The notes beneath the pieces were generated by a model, which was not told the DNA's origin, made no database searches, and saw only the letters and a program-made list of their open reading frames with translations. Positions 1-6,481 of a stretch of DNA of 6,848 nt are shown in pieces. Source of the DNA: Dehalococcoidales bacterium (GTDB taxonomy: Bacteria; Chloroflexota; Dehalococcoidia; Dehalococcoidales; UBA5627); NCBI GenBank assembly GCA_012520835.1, contig JAAYNN010000037.1, forward strand, positions 1 to 6,848. The letters run 5' to 3'. The position numbers were made by a program, and so were the translations under genes. Every line of letters starts with the position of its first letter. The stretch's first letter is position 1.

Positions 1-88
1 AATGGAGGTCTAAATTAGCGATCTTCAGTTGAAAAAGAACTTTTTGAGCTATCTGCTCAAGACAATTTTTACTATTGAAAACCCCCAT
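1..88 (-). CDS. Possible N-terminal start of an IS-encoded protein, runs off left edge
   Basis: On the minus strand an ATG at 88-86 opens a frame with no stop for 29 codons up to the window edge; the product begins MGVFNSKNCLEQIAQKVL. The ATG lies about 35 nt inside the repeat boundary, a usual distance for a transposase start. The same frame is present in the right copy. I do not recognise the peptide as a known transposase N-terminus, and an open frame of this length can arise by chance. The ATG sits in the loop of a GC hairpin, which could hold translation down. Partial and tentative. Confidence 0.3.
   Translation of the reverse strand, partial: MGVFNSKNCLEQIAQKVLFQLKIANLDLH
31..60 (-). 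terminator. Terminator-like hairpin in the IS end (left copy)
   Basis: On the minus strand TTGAGC (60-55), a five-base loop and GCTCAA (49-44) form a 6-bp stem. It is followed by AAAG and then TTCTTTTTC (about 39-31). The stem is short and AT-rich, so this is at best a weak intrinsic terminator for transcription entering the element from the LRR gene. It is repeated in mirror image at 6786-6815. Confidence 0.3.
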
Positions 89-95
89 AGGGGTT
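78..95 (-). promoter_or_regulatory. Start-codon hairpin in the IS end (left copy)
   Basis: On the minus strand AACCCC pairs with GGGGTT around a TATG loop and is followed by a short T run. The TAA stop of the truncated LRR frame (96-94) overlaps its 5' foot, and the ATG of the outward frame lies in its loop. It could act as a weak terminator for LRR transcripts or mask the IS start codon in read-through RNA. The same structure occurs at 6751-6768 on the plus strand. Confidence 0.45.
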
Positions 96-172
96 AAACA
101 ACCTGTTTTTGCAGTGGAATCAATCTTGAGCACCATGAAAAGGCCGCATCGCCAATACTAGTTACCCCCGAC

Positions 173-258
173 GGGATACTAACAGATGTTTTGCCGCCAG
201 GACATGCTACTAAAGTTGTTCCAGCTTTATTATAAAGCACACCGTCTATACTTGCATA
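173..258 (-). repeat. Internal duplication in LRR gene, copy nearer the 3' end
   Basis: This stretch closely matches 482-567 with an offset of 309 bp, i.e. 103 codons. It encodes the SIDGVLYNKAGT-x-L-x-ACPGGKTSVSIP module. A more diverged version of the same module lies near 1471-1555. The similarity at DNA level points to recent tandem duplication within the second LRR block. Confidence 0.7.
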
Positions 259-481
259 ATTTAAATTCTCATCAGCTACCAAAATATTAGTCAAATTTTT
301 GCAATATGCGAAAGCACTCCTGCTGATACTGGTTACACCTTTGGGAATGTTAATGCTTGTTAAGTTCCAGCAACCAAAAAATGCGCCTTGACCTATACTA
401 ATTACTCCTTCCGGAATGTTAATACTGCTTAAACTTGTGCAACCCGAAAAAGAACTAGCTGCGATACTAGTCACATCTGCG

Positions 482-567
482 GGGATACTTACAGAAGTTT
501 TGCCGCCAGGACATGCTTCTAAAATTGTTCCAGCTTTGTTATAAAGCACACCGTCTATGCTTGTATA
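482..567 (-). repeat. Internal duplication in LRR gene, copy nearer the 5' end
   Basis: Partner of 173-258, differing at roughly a dozen positions. It encodes the same SIDGVLYNKAG...ACPGGKTSVSIP module, at residues about 517-543. Confidence 0.7.
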
Positions 568-2217
568 GTAAAGATTATCAAGAGCTACTGAAACATTTAT
601 TAAACTTGTGCAACCATTAAATGCCCCTTTACCAATACTGGTTACAGCAGATGGAATTACAATACTTGTTAAACCTTTGCAAGAGGCAAACGCATAATCG
701 CCAATACTAATTACTCCTGCTGGAATAGCAATGCTGGTTAAACTGCTGCAACCATCAAAAGCATGTTCGCCAATGCTAGTTAAGCCTGACGGCATGATAA
801 TGCCTGTTAAACTCCAGCATCTTATAAAGGCTTCTTCCCCTATACTGGTCACAGTAATTCCGCCTAATGTACTTGGGATGACAACATTTGTGTCAGACCC
901 GATGTATCTAGTAATCTGTACTTGTCCATCCAAAATAGTATAAGTAAAAATCGGGGCCGCAATTTTAATTGCGTAGGTCGTTGTCTTGTCACCTACGGTG
1001 ATCGTTAATACCTGATTGGCAATCGGTCTCGAACTGTGAAATCCGGATATATTCACAGTAGTTATAGTTTCCGTCTTGACGCTGTAATCGCTGTAAATAC
1101 CTGTCACAACTAAACCTGTTAAATCCAGAGACTCTCCAACAAAATAAGTTAATTTATCAGCTGGGGTAGTAATAGCTATACTTTTCAAGGTTTTTTCTGG
1201 TGCTATAATTCCGAATTCTCTACAATAACGTTCAGCATAGTCTTTCGCGGTGGATGAGTCATAGCCAATAATCTTTGTTATAGCTGGTATTGTAGTTTCA
1301 CTATCATATATTGTGGTTGTTTTTGAGTTGAATGTAATCCTGATTAATCCCGTGCAATAAGCAAAAGCCTCAGTTTCTATACTTGCTACTCCTTGCGGAA
1401 TGGTAATACTGCTTATAGCTGCACACCCAAAAAAAGCTCCTCTTCCAATGTTTTCTACACCCTCTGGAATTCTAATAGTAGTTAAGCCTCCTGGACACAT
1501 TATTAAGGTATTCCCGGCTTTGTTATAAAGCACTCCGTCTATACTTTGGTAAAATAAATTACCAACATCTACTGTAATAGTTGTTAAGGCCGTGCAATTA
1601 TTAAAAGTTGAAGAGCCTATACTCTGTACACTTTCTGGAATATTAATACTGGTTAATCCTGTGCAACTTATAAAAGCCCTACTGCTAATAATTTCAACCC
1701 CTTGCGGGATATAAACATCAGTTAAACTTGTACAGATGCCAAAAGCCTGTTCCCCTATACTTAAAACTCCTTGCGGAATGGAAATATTGGCCAAATTTGT
1801 ACAACCGTTAAAAGCGGCTACTCCGATACTTGTTACTCCTTGCGGAATGTCAATACCAGTTAGTCCTGTGCAACTTTGAAACGCTAAATCTCCTATACTT
1901 GTTACAGGAAATCCACGTAAGCTACTTGGTATAGTAATATCCCCACCAGGTCCTGTGTAGCCATTAATTTGGGCTTTTCCTTCTATTATAGAATAAGTAT
2001 AATCCCCATCTTGGGCTGCTTTTACCTGACTACTAATACATAATAAAATTGTCACCATCATGATAGCGATAAGAATTGTATTAAATTTTCCATTTTTGGG
2101 TATCCCCATAATGTCATCTTCTTCCTTTTTTGAATGATGTACTGTTCTCAGCTATCATTTCGGAAGATTCTATAAACTAAATATTGAACTGCTCATAATT
2201 ACAATTCGTTTCCATTA

Positions 2218-2311
2218 GTTCCAAATCCTCCTTTTTTCCTACGGGAACAGCCCCCCGGCATCACCAAATATGACCATCCGCTTGTCCGGCGTGACGGTGG
2301 ATGTGGAATGA
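2218..2311 (+). pseudogene. Possible 3' remnant of a plus-strand gene (IS66 TnpA-like tail?)
   Basis: One plus-strand frame reads through ...PPASPNMTIRLSGVTVDVE and stops at TGA 2309-2311, just before a terminator-like hairpin. The short strand-rich tail (TIRLSGVTVDVE) resembles the C-terminal part of IS66-family accessory proteins, but this is a memory-based resemblance over about 20 residues. No start or ribosome binding site is visible, and upstream sequence is AT-rich and unremarkable. It could equally be non-coding DNA. Confidence 0.2.
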
Positions 2312-2323
2312 TAATCCTAAATA

Positions 2324-2366
2324 AGCAAGGCACTCTACTAAAGGGCGTAGGGTGCCTCGCTAATTT
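2324..2366 (+). terminator. Terminator-like hairpin, possibly bidirectional
   Basis: AGCAAGGCACTCTAC (2324-2338) pairs with GTAGGGTGCCTCGCT (2347-2361) with one mismatch and one G-T pair around an 8-base loop, and is followed by AATTTT. On the opposite strand it is followed by TATTT. Neither flanking gene needs it: the LRR gene reads away from it and the operon starts after it. It may therefore belong to a vanished plus-strand gene ending near 2311. Confidence 0.5.
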
Positions 2367-2394
2367 TGTGTTTAAGTTCGCAGACAAATCGAAA

Positions 2395-2423
2395 GAGACA
2401 ACATGTAGAAAATATGGTAAAAT
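2395..2423 (+). promoter_or_regulatory. Candidate sigma-70/SigA-type promoter for the 2508-4350 operon
   Basis: A -35-like GAGACA (2395-2400; four of six match TTGACA) is separated by 17 bp from a -10-like TAAAAT (2418-2423; five of six match TATAAT). It lies about 80 bp before the first start codon, downstream of the hairpin at 2324-2361, and would insulate the operon from upstream transcription. Confidence 0.4.
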
Positions 2424-2507
2424 GTGAAACCAAACTTAGAGAATAGTTAGATACTTAGTCTTACAGTAAACACGAAAACAAGAAAGAATAAGTTAGAGGT
2501 TCAATTT

Positions 2508-3239
2508 ATGGAGAAGCAACATATTCGTTCCATAGGAAATCTTTATTTTGATAATAATCTGATTAACGGTCCGGGTGCAATCATCGCTAAAGACTTCTGT
2601 AGACAATTAACCATTGAAACCTGTAAACAGGCCGGATCATATATCAGAGCAATAAATGATAATCCTTTTGCCTATAGAGAACGTCAGTTGGTGTCTCTTT
2701 TAGCACCTGCTATGTCCCGTTTTACAGACGCATTTTTAACTGAGTCACCTGTAAAAAGGAATTGGTCAAAGCTACCTAAAAGATTTCTAGATGATTCTCA
2801 CGGCTGGGTCGATTACTGGTGTTTGTATCGAAATATTTCATTTTTGCTAGAGCTCAAACATGGCTATATAAATGCTGGAAGCGGTAAACTCAGGGAGAAA
2901 ACACTTATTGATTGGGACATAGCCGTTGATCAGCTAGACGTTATTCGCGAGGCCGCAAAGGATGAGGCTTACTATAACCGTGGTGCACTTCTGATTGCCC
3001 TGCAAATCCTGCCTATCTATAAAGGTGGGCAGAGTATCGTTCAGGTGGATGATGAAAAGCTGACTGAACTCCATCCCGCTTGTATAAACCAAATGAAAAG
3101 CCGTTCTAATCGCAACTGCCCAAACTATTCGGTTCTATGGCAGCTTCATCCAGATCTGGTCATTGAGCAGGAATATACTAATTCCAAGGAAATCTATCCG
3201 GGGGTGCTTTTCTTGTTTTATATTTCCGAATTGTTTTGA
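2508..3239 (+). CDS. Hypothetical protein with PD-(D/E)XK nuclease-like motif (operon gene 1)
   Basis: A 243-residue soluble protein with no signal peptide or membrane segment. I do not recognise a named family. Residues 99-120 read GWVDYWCLYRNISFLLELKH: Asp102, a hydrophobic strand, then Glu115-x-Lys117. This is the arrangement of the PD-(D/E)XK nuclease core, in which the acidic residues bind metal and the Lys assists catalysis. Glu58 in the preceding helix (AYRERQLVSLL) could be the extra N-terminal Glu seen in many members. Start: ATG with AGAGG at 2495-2499, spacing 8. The stop TGA (3237-3239) overlaps the ribosome binding site of the next gene, so the two are probably translated together. 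The nuclease call is an inference from motif order; inactive relatives and unrelated proteins can carry ELK by chance. Confidence 0.75.
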   Translation: MEKQHIRSIGNLYFDNNLINGPGAIIAKDFCRQLTIETCKQAGSYIRAINDNPFAYRERQLVSLLAPAMSRFTDAFLTESPVKRNWSKLPKRFLDDSHGWVDYWCLYRNISFLLELKHGYINAGSGKLREKTLIDWDIAVDQLDVIREAAKDEAYYNRGALLIALQILPIYKGGQSIVQVDDEKLTELHPACINQMKSRSNRNCPNYSVLWQLHPDLVIEQEYTNSKEIYPGVLFLFYISELF

Positions 3240-3244
3240 GGAGG
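3238..3244 (+). promoter_or_regulatory. Strong ribosome binding site that sets the second gene's start
   Basis: GAGGAGG begins inside the stop codon of the first gene and sits 8 nt before ATG 3253. It decides against the longer in-frame start at 3163, which lies inside the upstream gene and has no comparable site. Confidence 0.85.
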
Positions 3245-3252
3245 TTTTCGTC

Positions 3253-4350
3253 ATGGATAAAATAGTGGCAGGCTATGGAAGCGAATGGCACCTGCTCCGA
3301 TACATGGGCCGCCATCGTCAAGAACTTGACCGTCAAATTATTGGCTGCATTGGACACGGCTCAAGGATTGAATGGCTGGATTTCGATTACTCAGGCAATA
3401 GAGCCACTGATCAAGCGCTCAAGGGATTATCTTTTCTAAGTTACCGAGACATTCCAGATTTTTATGAGTTTCAAAAGGACTGGAAAAGTTTCTGGCCACA
3501 AACTGGCAATCCTCCCATCTGGGATGCAGTTGGCTGGTTAGAAACTGATTCGGGTAATTACGTAAGTCGTGAATTACTACTCGTTGAGGCAAAGGCACAT
3601 TTAGACGAGATAAAAAGCAGTTGTAATGACAATTCACCGGGCAGCATTGATCAAATCTGTAATTCGTTTAACATAGTTAAAGCGGAACTTGGAATTAGTT
3701 TACAAATTGACTGGCTTAGTCATTATTATCAATATGCCAACCACATAACTATGTTATGGTTTTTATTAAAACATAATATCAGCGCTAGGTTAGTGCAAAT
3801 CTATTTTATCGGGGACAATAACCCGAGTGCTAATTGTCTATTCGATCAACCAGAGTGGGAAGAGGCGATTACACTTCAAAATGAGACCCTTGCATTACCT
3901 GATGATTACCTTATTTGCAAGAGAATCCATCATGTTTACATTCCTTTGATCCAGGAATATAAACTGATAGAGATTATCAACAAGCGTCCGGTAAATCAGA
4001 TTGCCAGGAACTATCTTAAAGCCGCAGGAGCAGATCTAAATTCTTCCATACTGTATGTGTTTCAATTGGTTCTATGGGCACTTGACAAAGGCTTTATCGT
4101 TATTAAGGATAGAAATACACCAAGTATACCCGGATTTAGGCCTAATGATATAGCAGCAACAGGTAACTTTAAGGAACTAGTTGAAAAACTGGCTTTCGAG
4201 ACACCTCCTCTAAAGGCGATGCATTTTCTTTGTCATTCCGGACCAGATAGCTGGGAATTCTTTTTTGATGAAACCGATTTCGAACAACAAGAAACCCCCG
4301 AAGATGCTGCAATTTATGTTATTGAGTGTCTACTGAACGCTTTAGACTAA
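3253..4350 (+). CDS. Conserved hypothetical protein with PD-(D/E)XK nuclease-like core (operon gene 2)
   Basis: A 365-residue soluble protein starting MDKIVAGYGSEWHLLRYMGR; the start is fixed by the GAGGAGG at 3238-3244. The N-terminal two thirds resemble a widespread uncharacterised family with GSEWHLLRY at the N-terminus, then GNPPxWDAVG, LLVEAKAH, DWxxxYYQYAN and a later hydrophobic strand. Here these are GNPPIWDAVG (85-94), LLLVEAKAH (108-116), DWLSHYYQYANH (153-164) and ARLVQIYFIGD (178-188). Asp91, Glu112-x-Lys114 and possibly Glu11 fit a PD-(D/E)XK metal-dependent nuclease core. Residues about 240-365 form an additional region (HFLCHSGPDSWEFFFDETDF near 324-343) that I do not recognise. 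The second nuclease-like gene in the same operon suggests a joint role, perhaps restriction or defence; this is inference. Confidence 0.8.
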   Translation: MDKIVAGYGSEWHLLRYMGRHRQELDRQIIGCIGHGSRIEWLDFDYSGNRATDQALKGLSFLSYRDIPDFYEFQKDWKSFWPQTGNPPIWDAVGWLETDSGNYVSRELLLVEAKAHLDEIKSSCNDNSPGSIDQICNSFNIVKAELGISLQIDWLSHYYQYANHITMLWFLLKHNISARLVQIYFIGDNNPSANCLFDQPEWEEAITLQNETLALPDDYLICKRIHHVYIPLIQEYKLIEIINKRPVNQIARNYLKAAGADLNSSILYVFQLVLWALDKGFIVIKDRNTPSIPGFRPNDIAATGNFKELVEKLAFETPPLKAMHFLCHSGPDSWEFFFDETDFEQQETPEDAAIYVIECLLNALD

Positions 4351-4514
4351 TCTATTTTAAGCTTTTTATTTTTCACCGAATCTTTGTTAATTTCGCCTCA
4401 TCGAAGGGCCTTCTTAAGCAACTCAAATGGTTGGATAATGATCTTGAGGACCTATGGAATCCTATGCGCTTTCTCCAATACATCAATTTGTGGTGTTCGA
4501 TGAATTCATTGTAA
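4351..4514. other. Convergent intergenic spacer
   Basis: Separates the operon end from the stop of the 215-residue gene. AT-rich, with T runs just after 4350 but no convincing hairpin. The plus-strand open frame across it has only a GTG start, no ribosome binding site and no recognisable product. Confidence 0.4.
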
Positions 4515-5162
4515 TCATCTAATTATTTCTTCTATAACATCTTTATCTGTTAAATTCCAAATAACCTTTAGGTATTTTTCCTTGTCACTAAACATATCCA
4601 TTATTTGTTTTCCGGTTATTTTTCCTCTATCTTTTAGTAAGCTTATTAATGATACCTCATCTTTATCAAATCCCGACATCTCATCATAGTTTTGTTTAAG
4701 TTTGAATTCCCTATAATCCAGAAACAGCTGCTCCTCAAATTTTGCTTCCTCTATATTTCTCAGATTTTCTAAAGGGAACCATACATTTTCCCCTTCATAA
4801 TAACCCTTGGTAAAAATATTACCAGTATGTGATCTTCTATGTGGTTCGAATTGCTCCGAAACAATAGTGTAAGCGTTGTTCAAACTGGCCGCTTCAATAT
4901 CTAAACATAAAATATTACATTTTGCCGGTAGCAAGTTAGACTTTTTGCTCCCTCTAATTAATAGAAATAACGGCTCCAAAATTTCTACTTTTACAAAAAA
5001 ACTGTCTGAGTAATCCGATGTGGCAATTTCTTTGGTAAAACTCCTCTTGTCCTCTGGAACGCCGTTTCTGTTAACGGCAATCATTATTATACTGTTAGCT
5101 GACAAAATCTCTTGTTTATGCTCCATTTGCGATACATCCAAAAACCCATCAAAAAGGTGCAT
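4515..5162 (-). CDS. Hypothetical protein, 215 residues
   Basis: Not recognised. The protein is soluble, Lys/Glu-rich and has no signal peptide. The N-terminal half alternates hydrophobic strands (IIMIAVNRNG, FFVKVEILEPLFLLI, NILCLDIEAASL). The middle has HTGNIFTKGYYEGENVWFPLENL (about 112-134). The C-terminal 45 residues (SLISLLKDRGKITGKQIMDMF...) look helical and could be a small winged-helix-like domain. The first Met (MHLFDGFLDV) lies 38 bp after the stop of the recombinase fragment and has no clear ribosome binding site; an in-frame TAA 21 nt upstream closes the frame. A later Met at residue 13 is an alternative. It is convergent with the two-gene operon. Lower AT-strand purity and absence of a good start leave open that it is a truncated gene. 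Confidence 0.6.
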   Translation of the reverse strand: MHLFDGFLDVSQMEHKQEILSANSIIMIAVNRNGVPEDKRSFTKEIATSDYSDSFFVKVEILEPLFLLIRGSKKSNLLPAKCNILCLDIEAASLNNAYTIVSEQFEPHRRSHTGNIFTKGYYEGENVWFPLENLRNIEEAKFEEQLFLDYREFKLKQNYDEMSGFDKDEVSLISLLKDRGKITGKQIMDMFSDKEKYLKVIWNLTDKDVIEEIIR

Positions 5163-5200
5163 ATCAATGGAATCAGGGATTTATCACCACTCCAGGACTT

Positions 5201-5480
5201 CTAGAGCATCTTCTTTGCCCTGCTTAGTCGTAACGTATAGAGGTTTGTAGTCTGAATATTATCGTGGCCGAGTATCTGCTGGATGTTGTTATAGGAGTAT
5301 ACATCCTTGACTAGTTTGTATCCAAGGGTATGGCGGAGCTTGTCGGAAGTCACTTCAACTCCCACTCCATACCCATTCTTCTCAAGAATCAGGTTTGTTG
5401 CATTCCTTTTCAATGCTCCCCTGTGCCCTATTAGCAGGAAGTCGCTTTCACATTCAGGTCTAATCTGAGTATTCTGGATC
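5201..5480 (-). pseudogene. Tyrosine recombinase (phage integrase/XerC-like), C-terminal fragment
   Basis: The last 90 or so residues of a site-specific tyrosine recombinase. After RPECESDFLLIGHRG comes KLRHTLGYKLV, then QQILGHDNIQTTNLYT, the family's box II: Arg of K-L-R-H, His of LGH, and the nucleophile Tyr nine residues later. The first His of the usual H-x-L-R is Asp here (DKLR). The N-terminal DNA-binding half, the box I Arg and the beta-hairpin Lys are absent. Upstream of about 5480 the sequence turns into a palindrome-rich non-coding block, so the gene was cut by an insertion or deletion. The ATG at 5551 lies in that block and is not a real start. It reads toward the 215-residue gene 38 bp away. 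Not functional as it stands. Confidence 0.8.
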
Positions 5481-5486
5481 AGTTTA

Positions 5487-5542
5487 CACCACCTGTCCGG
5501 TGGTTGGAAACCGCCATTCCGTTCAAGTGGAAACCACTTGAA
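5487..5542. repeat. Tandem palindromes
   Basis: CCACC-tgtcc-GGTGG (5489-5503) overlaps GGTGGTT-gga-AACCGCC (5499-5515, one mismatch). These are followed by the perfect 9-bp palindrome TTCAAGTGG-aaa-CCACTTGAA (5522-5542). They sit directly at the break in the recombinase gene. Confidence 0.75.
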
Positions 5543-5594
5543 AACCACCACTCGGTCAGTGTGGCTGTTCCCAAATAGGGTAACAGTTTGCCCT

Positions 5595-5650
5595 CTCCAT
5601 GTAAAGGCACACCCCCTTTGGGTGGCCTAGCGGACATCCTTGACATGGAG
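5595..5650. repeat. Large stem-loop with nested hairpin
   Basis: CTCCATGTAAAGG (5595-5607) pairs with CCTTGACATGGAG (5638-5650) with a single mismatch. The enclosed 30 bases contain a CACCCCC/GGGTGG-type inner hairpin. No T run follows, so a terminator is unlikely; it fits structured DNA or RNA of a mobile element. Confidence 0.65.
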
Positions 5651-5787
5651 CCTCTGGCAAATTGTTTCGTCAGCCGGGGTAGCCACATAACGATCTCGCT
5701 TACAGATCTATTTATCGAGCGTGTTTTCCGGTTCCGAACAAACGGTTTCCAAATCTCCGGAACTTCGGTTTCGCCTAACAAGAATAT

Positions 5788-6015
5788 TCACCATAATAAC
5801 ATAACAACCAAATGTTTTACTGTAGCCCCCCCTGCAATCCAGGACGGTCGGTTTTCCCGAATCCGGTTTTGACCTCTTGGAATCAAATCAGAATCCTTTG
5901 CCTTCCTAACAGTATCAAAGCTAAAACGTTGATAGCCGTATTCACCCATCATACCATTAGTTTGCTTTAGGTCTGGTTCACCTTCTGCATCTTTTGGCTC
6001 TATGTCCAGTTTCAT
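5788..6015 (-). pseudogene. ltrA: Remnant of the intron-encoded protein (5' stub)
   Basis: A 75-residue frame starting MKLDIEPKDAEGEPDLKQTN sits about 440 nt into the intron, where the reverse transcriptase/maturase frame normally begins in domain IV. No reverse transcriptase motif (such as YADD) or maturase region is present. The frame reaches IRENRPSWIAGG and then drifts into unrelated residues (TVKHLVVMLLW) as the sequence leaves the intron near 5830. The link to the maturase rests mainly on position. It may be leader sequence rather than true protein. Confidence 0.4.
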
Positions 6016-6457
6016 CTGCTGCGAACTTCCAAGTGCCCAGAGGTCCTTCGCCTTTTTGAGGTGTTACCTCTTTAAGTGTAGAATTTCATCTAGATGCCAT
6101 AACCCTTACCCCGGTTGCTGCATTTAACCGTTTCTTCCTGCAGAACTACGGCTTTCCCCAACAAGGCAATGGTTAGCGCAAACAATTATCTCTTCAACAG
6201 CTTCTGAAGAGTCATTTCGGGGCTGAAGTATTCGTTAATCCTTACGGCCTCCAGTTTTGCTCGCCACTCGTGCTGTTCAGAACTTGCCTTCTCTGTGTAA
6301 TGCAAAGCCCTAGTGGCTTTTACATCCAACACCCCACGGTTTGTTACCTCCCCGCGTCCCGGATATGCTAGTCAAACTAATCGGTTAATTGTTGACAGAG
6401 GACTTTCACCCCATAGATCTCCAGCCTTGACGGCTGTTCCACCTTGCTAGGCCGCAC
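5826..6457 (-). mobile_element. Group II intron, 5' portion (truncated retroelement)
   Basis: Read on the minus strand from 6457 the sequence begins GTGCGGCC, matching the GUGYG 5' end of group II introns. It continues with a short hairpin (CAGCC-gtcaa-GGCTG), then GGGGTGAAAGTCCTC and GGGGAGGTAACAAACCG, elements typical of bacterial domain I. About 440 nt of structured, coding-poor RNA precede the intron-encoded frame. No domain V (the GAGC...GGTTC 34-mer) or full reverse transcriptase follows, so the intron is cut off in domain IV and cannot splice or move. The 5' junction lies 25 bp past the stop of the CxxC protein gene, so insertion was intergenic. The 3' edge is approximate. The class is not certain; a chloroplast-like type is my impression. 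Confidence 0.65.
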
Positions 6458-6481
6458 TGCCTGGCACTGAGGGTCTGCTGC

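Larger units (their letters stand above)
1..123 (-). mobile_element. Left copy of terminal 123-bp inverted repeat (probable IS end)
   Basis: These 123 bases are the exact reverse complement of 6723-6845, with no mismatch; identity stops at base 124. Read on the minus strand (outward) it begins TTGATTCCACTGC, then carries a CCCC-TATG-GGGG hairpin and a second TTGAGC/GCTCAA hairpin followed by a T-rich stretch. It contains an open frame that runs off the window edge. It truncates the LRR gene, supplying its last nine codons and its stop. I infer an insertion-sequence end; the family is not recognised with certainty. A DDE-type terminal repeat or an IS200/IS605-like end next to a TTGAT target are both possible. 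The body would lie upstream of base 1. Confidence 0.7.
94..2109 (-). pseudogene. Secreted BspA-type leucine-rich-repeat protein with Big_3 domain, 3' truncated
   Basis: Encodes 671 residues. Residues 1-31 are a signal peptide: Lys near the N-terminus, a hydrophobic core TILIAIMMVTILLC, and cleavage expected after VKA. Two blocks of LRR_5 (BspA-type) repeats, with repeats of about 22-23 residues such as IPxGVTSIGxxAFxxCTxL, cover about 60-265 and 410-671. The first block closes with the typical STAKDYAERYCREFG element (286-300). A bacterial Ig-like Big_3 domain (about 308-384, with LTYFVGESLDLTGLVV) separates the blocks. Such proteins are exported and usually mediate surface adhesion or binding. 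The C-terminus is not native: from residue 663 (LIPLQKQVV) the codons lie in the IS repeat, so any further repeats or cell-wall anchor are lost. GGAAG upstream of the ATG, about 12 nt away, supports the start. The body is intact and could still be expressed. Confidence 0.9.
2110..2507. other. Divergent intergenic region
   Basis: These 398 bases separate the minus-strand LRR gene from the plus-strand operon. They hold the possible gene remnant (2218-2311), the hairpin (2324-2366) and the operon promoter. A minus-strand promoter for the LRR gene must lie here; a TATAGA-like box is present around 2169-2174, but I found no matching -35 box. No tRNA or riboswitch-like structure was noticed. Confidence 0.5.
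5481..5825 (-). mobile_element. Palindrome-rich non-coding block, possible IS remnant (IS21-like end?)
   Basis: No convincing protein is encoded. On the minus strand the stretch near 5487-5550 has repeated GTGGTTT/GGCGGTTTCC motifs and adjoining hairpins, reminiscent of the multiple-repeat ends of IS21-family elements. Next to it is a larger stem-loop (5595-5650). The rest, to about 5825, includes GTTCCGG/CCGGAAC-type inverted repeats. It separates the recombinase fragment from the group II intron fragment, so it probably arrived as, or was left by, an insertion. The family call is from resemblance only, and both edges are approximate. Confidence 0.35.

Noticed and set aside
731..943. Plus-strand open frame of 70 codons
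   Set aside because: Lies wholly antisense to the LRR gene; its sequence simply mirrors the repeats.
2199..2387. Minus-strand open frame of 62 codons in the intergenic region
   Set aside because: Pro/Arg-rich, no ribosome binding site, crosses the hairpin at 2324-2361, and has no recognisable motif.
3163..3252. Upstream extension of the second operon gene to an ATG at 3163
   Set aside because: Overlaps the first gene out of frame, gives an atypical Cys/Arg-rich leader, and a strong ribosome binding site supports ATG 3253.
3419..3637. Minus-strand open frame inside the second operon gene
   Set aside because: Antisense shadow of a conserved coding region.
4326..4514. Plus-strand 62-codon open frame after the operon
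   Set aside because: GTG start inside the previous gene, no ribosome binding site, no motif, and it ends where the convergent gene begins.
5020..5250. Plus-strand open frame of 76 codons
   Set aside because: Antisense to the 215-residue gene and the recombinase fragment.
5487..5650. CRISPR array
   Set aside because: The repeats are adjoining palindromes of differing sequence, without regular repeat-spacer spacing.
5479..5781. Minus-strand 100-codon open frame
   Set aside because: Passes through the palindrome cluster, has unprotein-like composition, and sits in the presumed non-coding IS block.
5588..5872. Plus-strand 94-codon open frame
   Set aside because: Runs across the large stem-loop and the probable intron junction, with no motif.
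6016..6457. tRNA or rRNA fragment, suggested by the structured non-coding sequence
   Set aside because: The GTGCG start, GGTGAAAGTCC element and downstream frame fit a group II intron; no cloverleaf or conserved rRNA core was seen.
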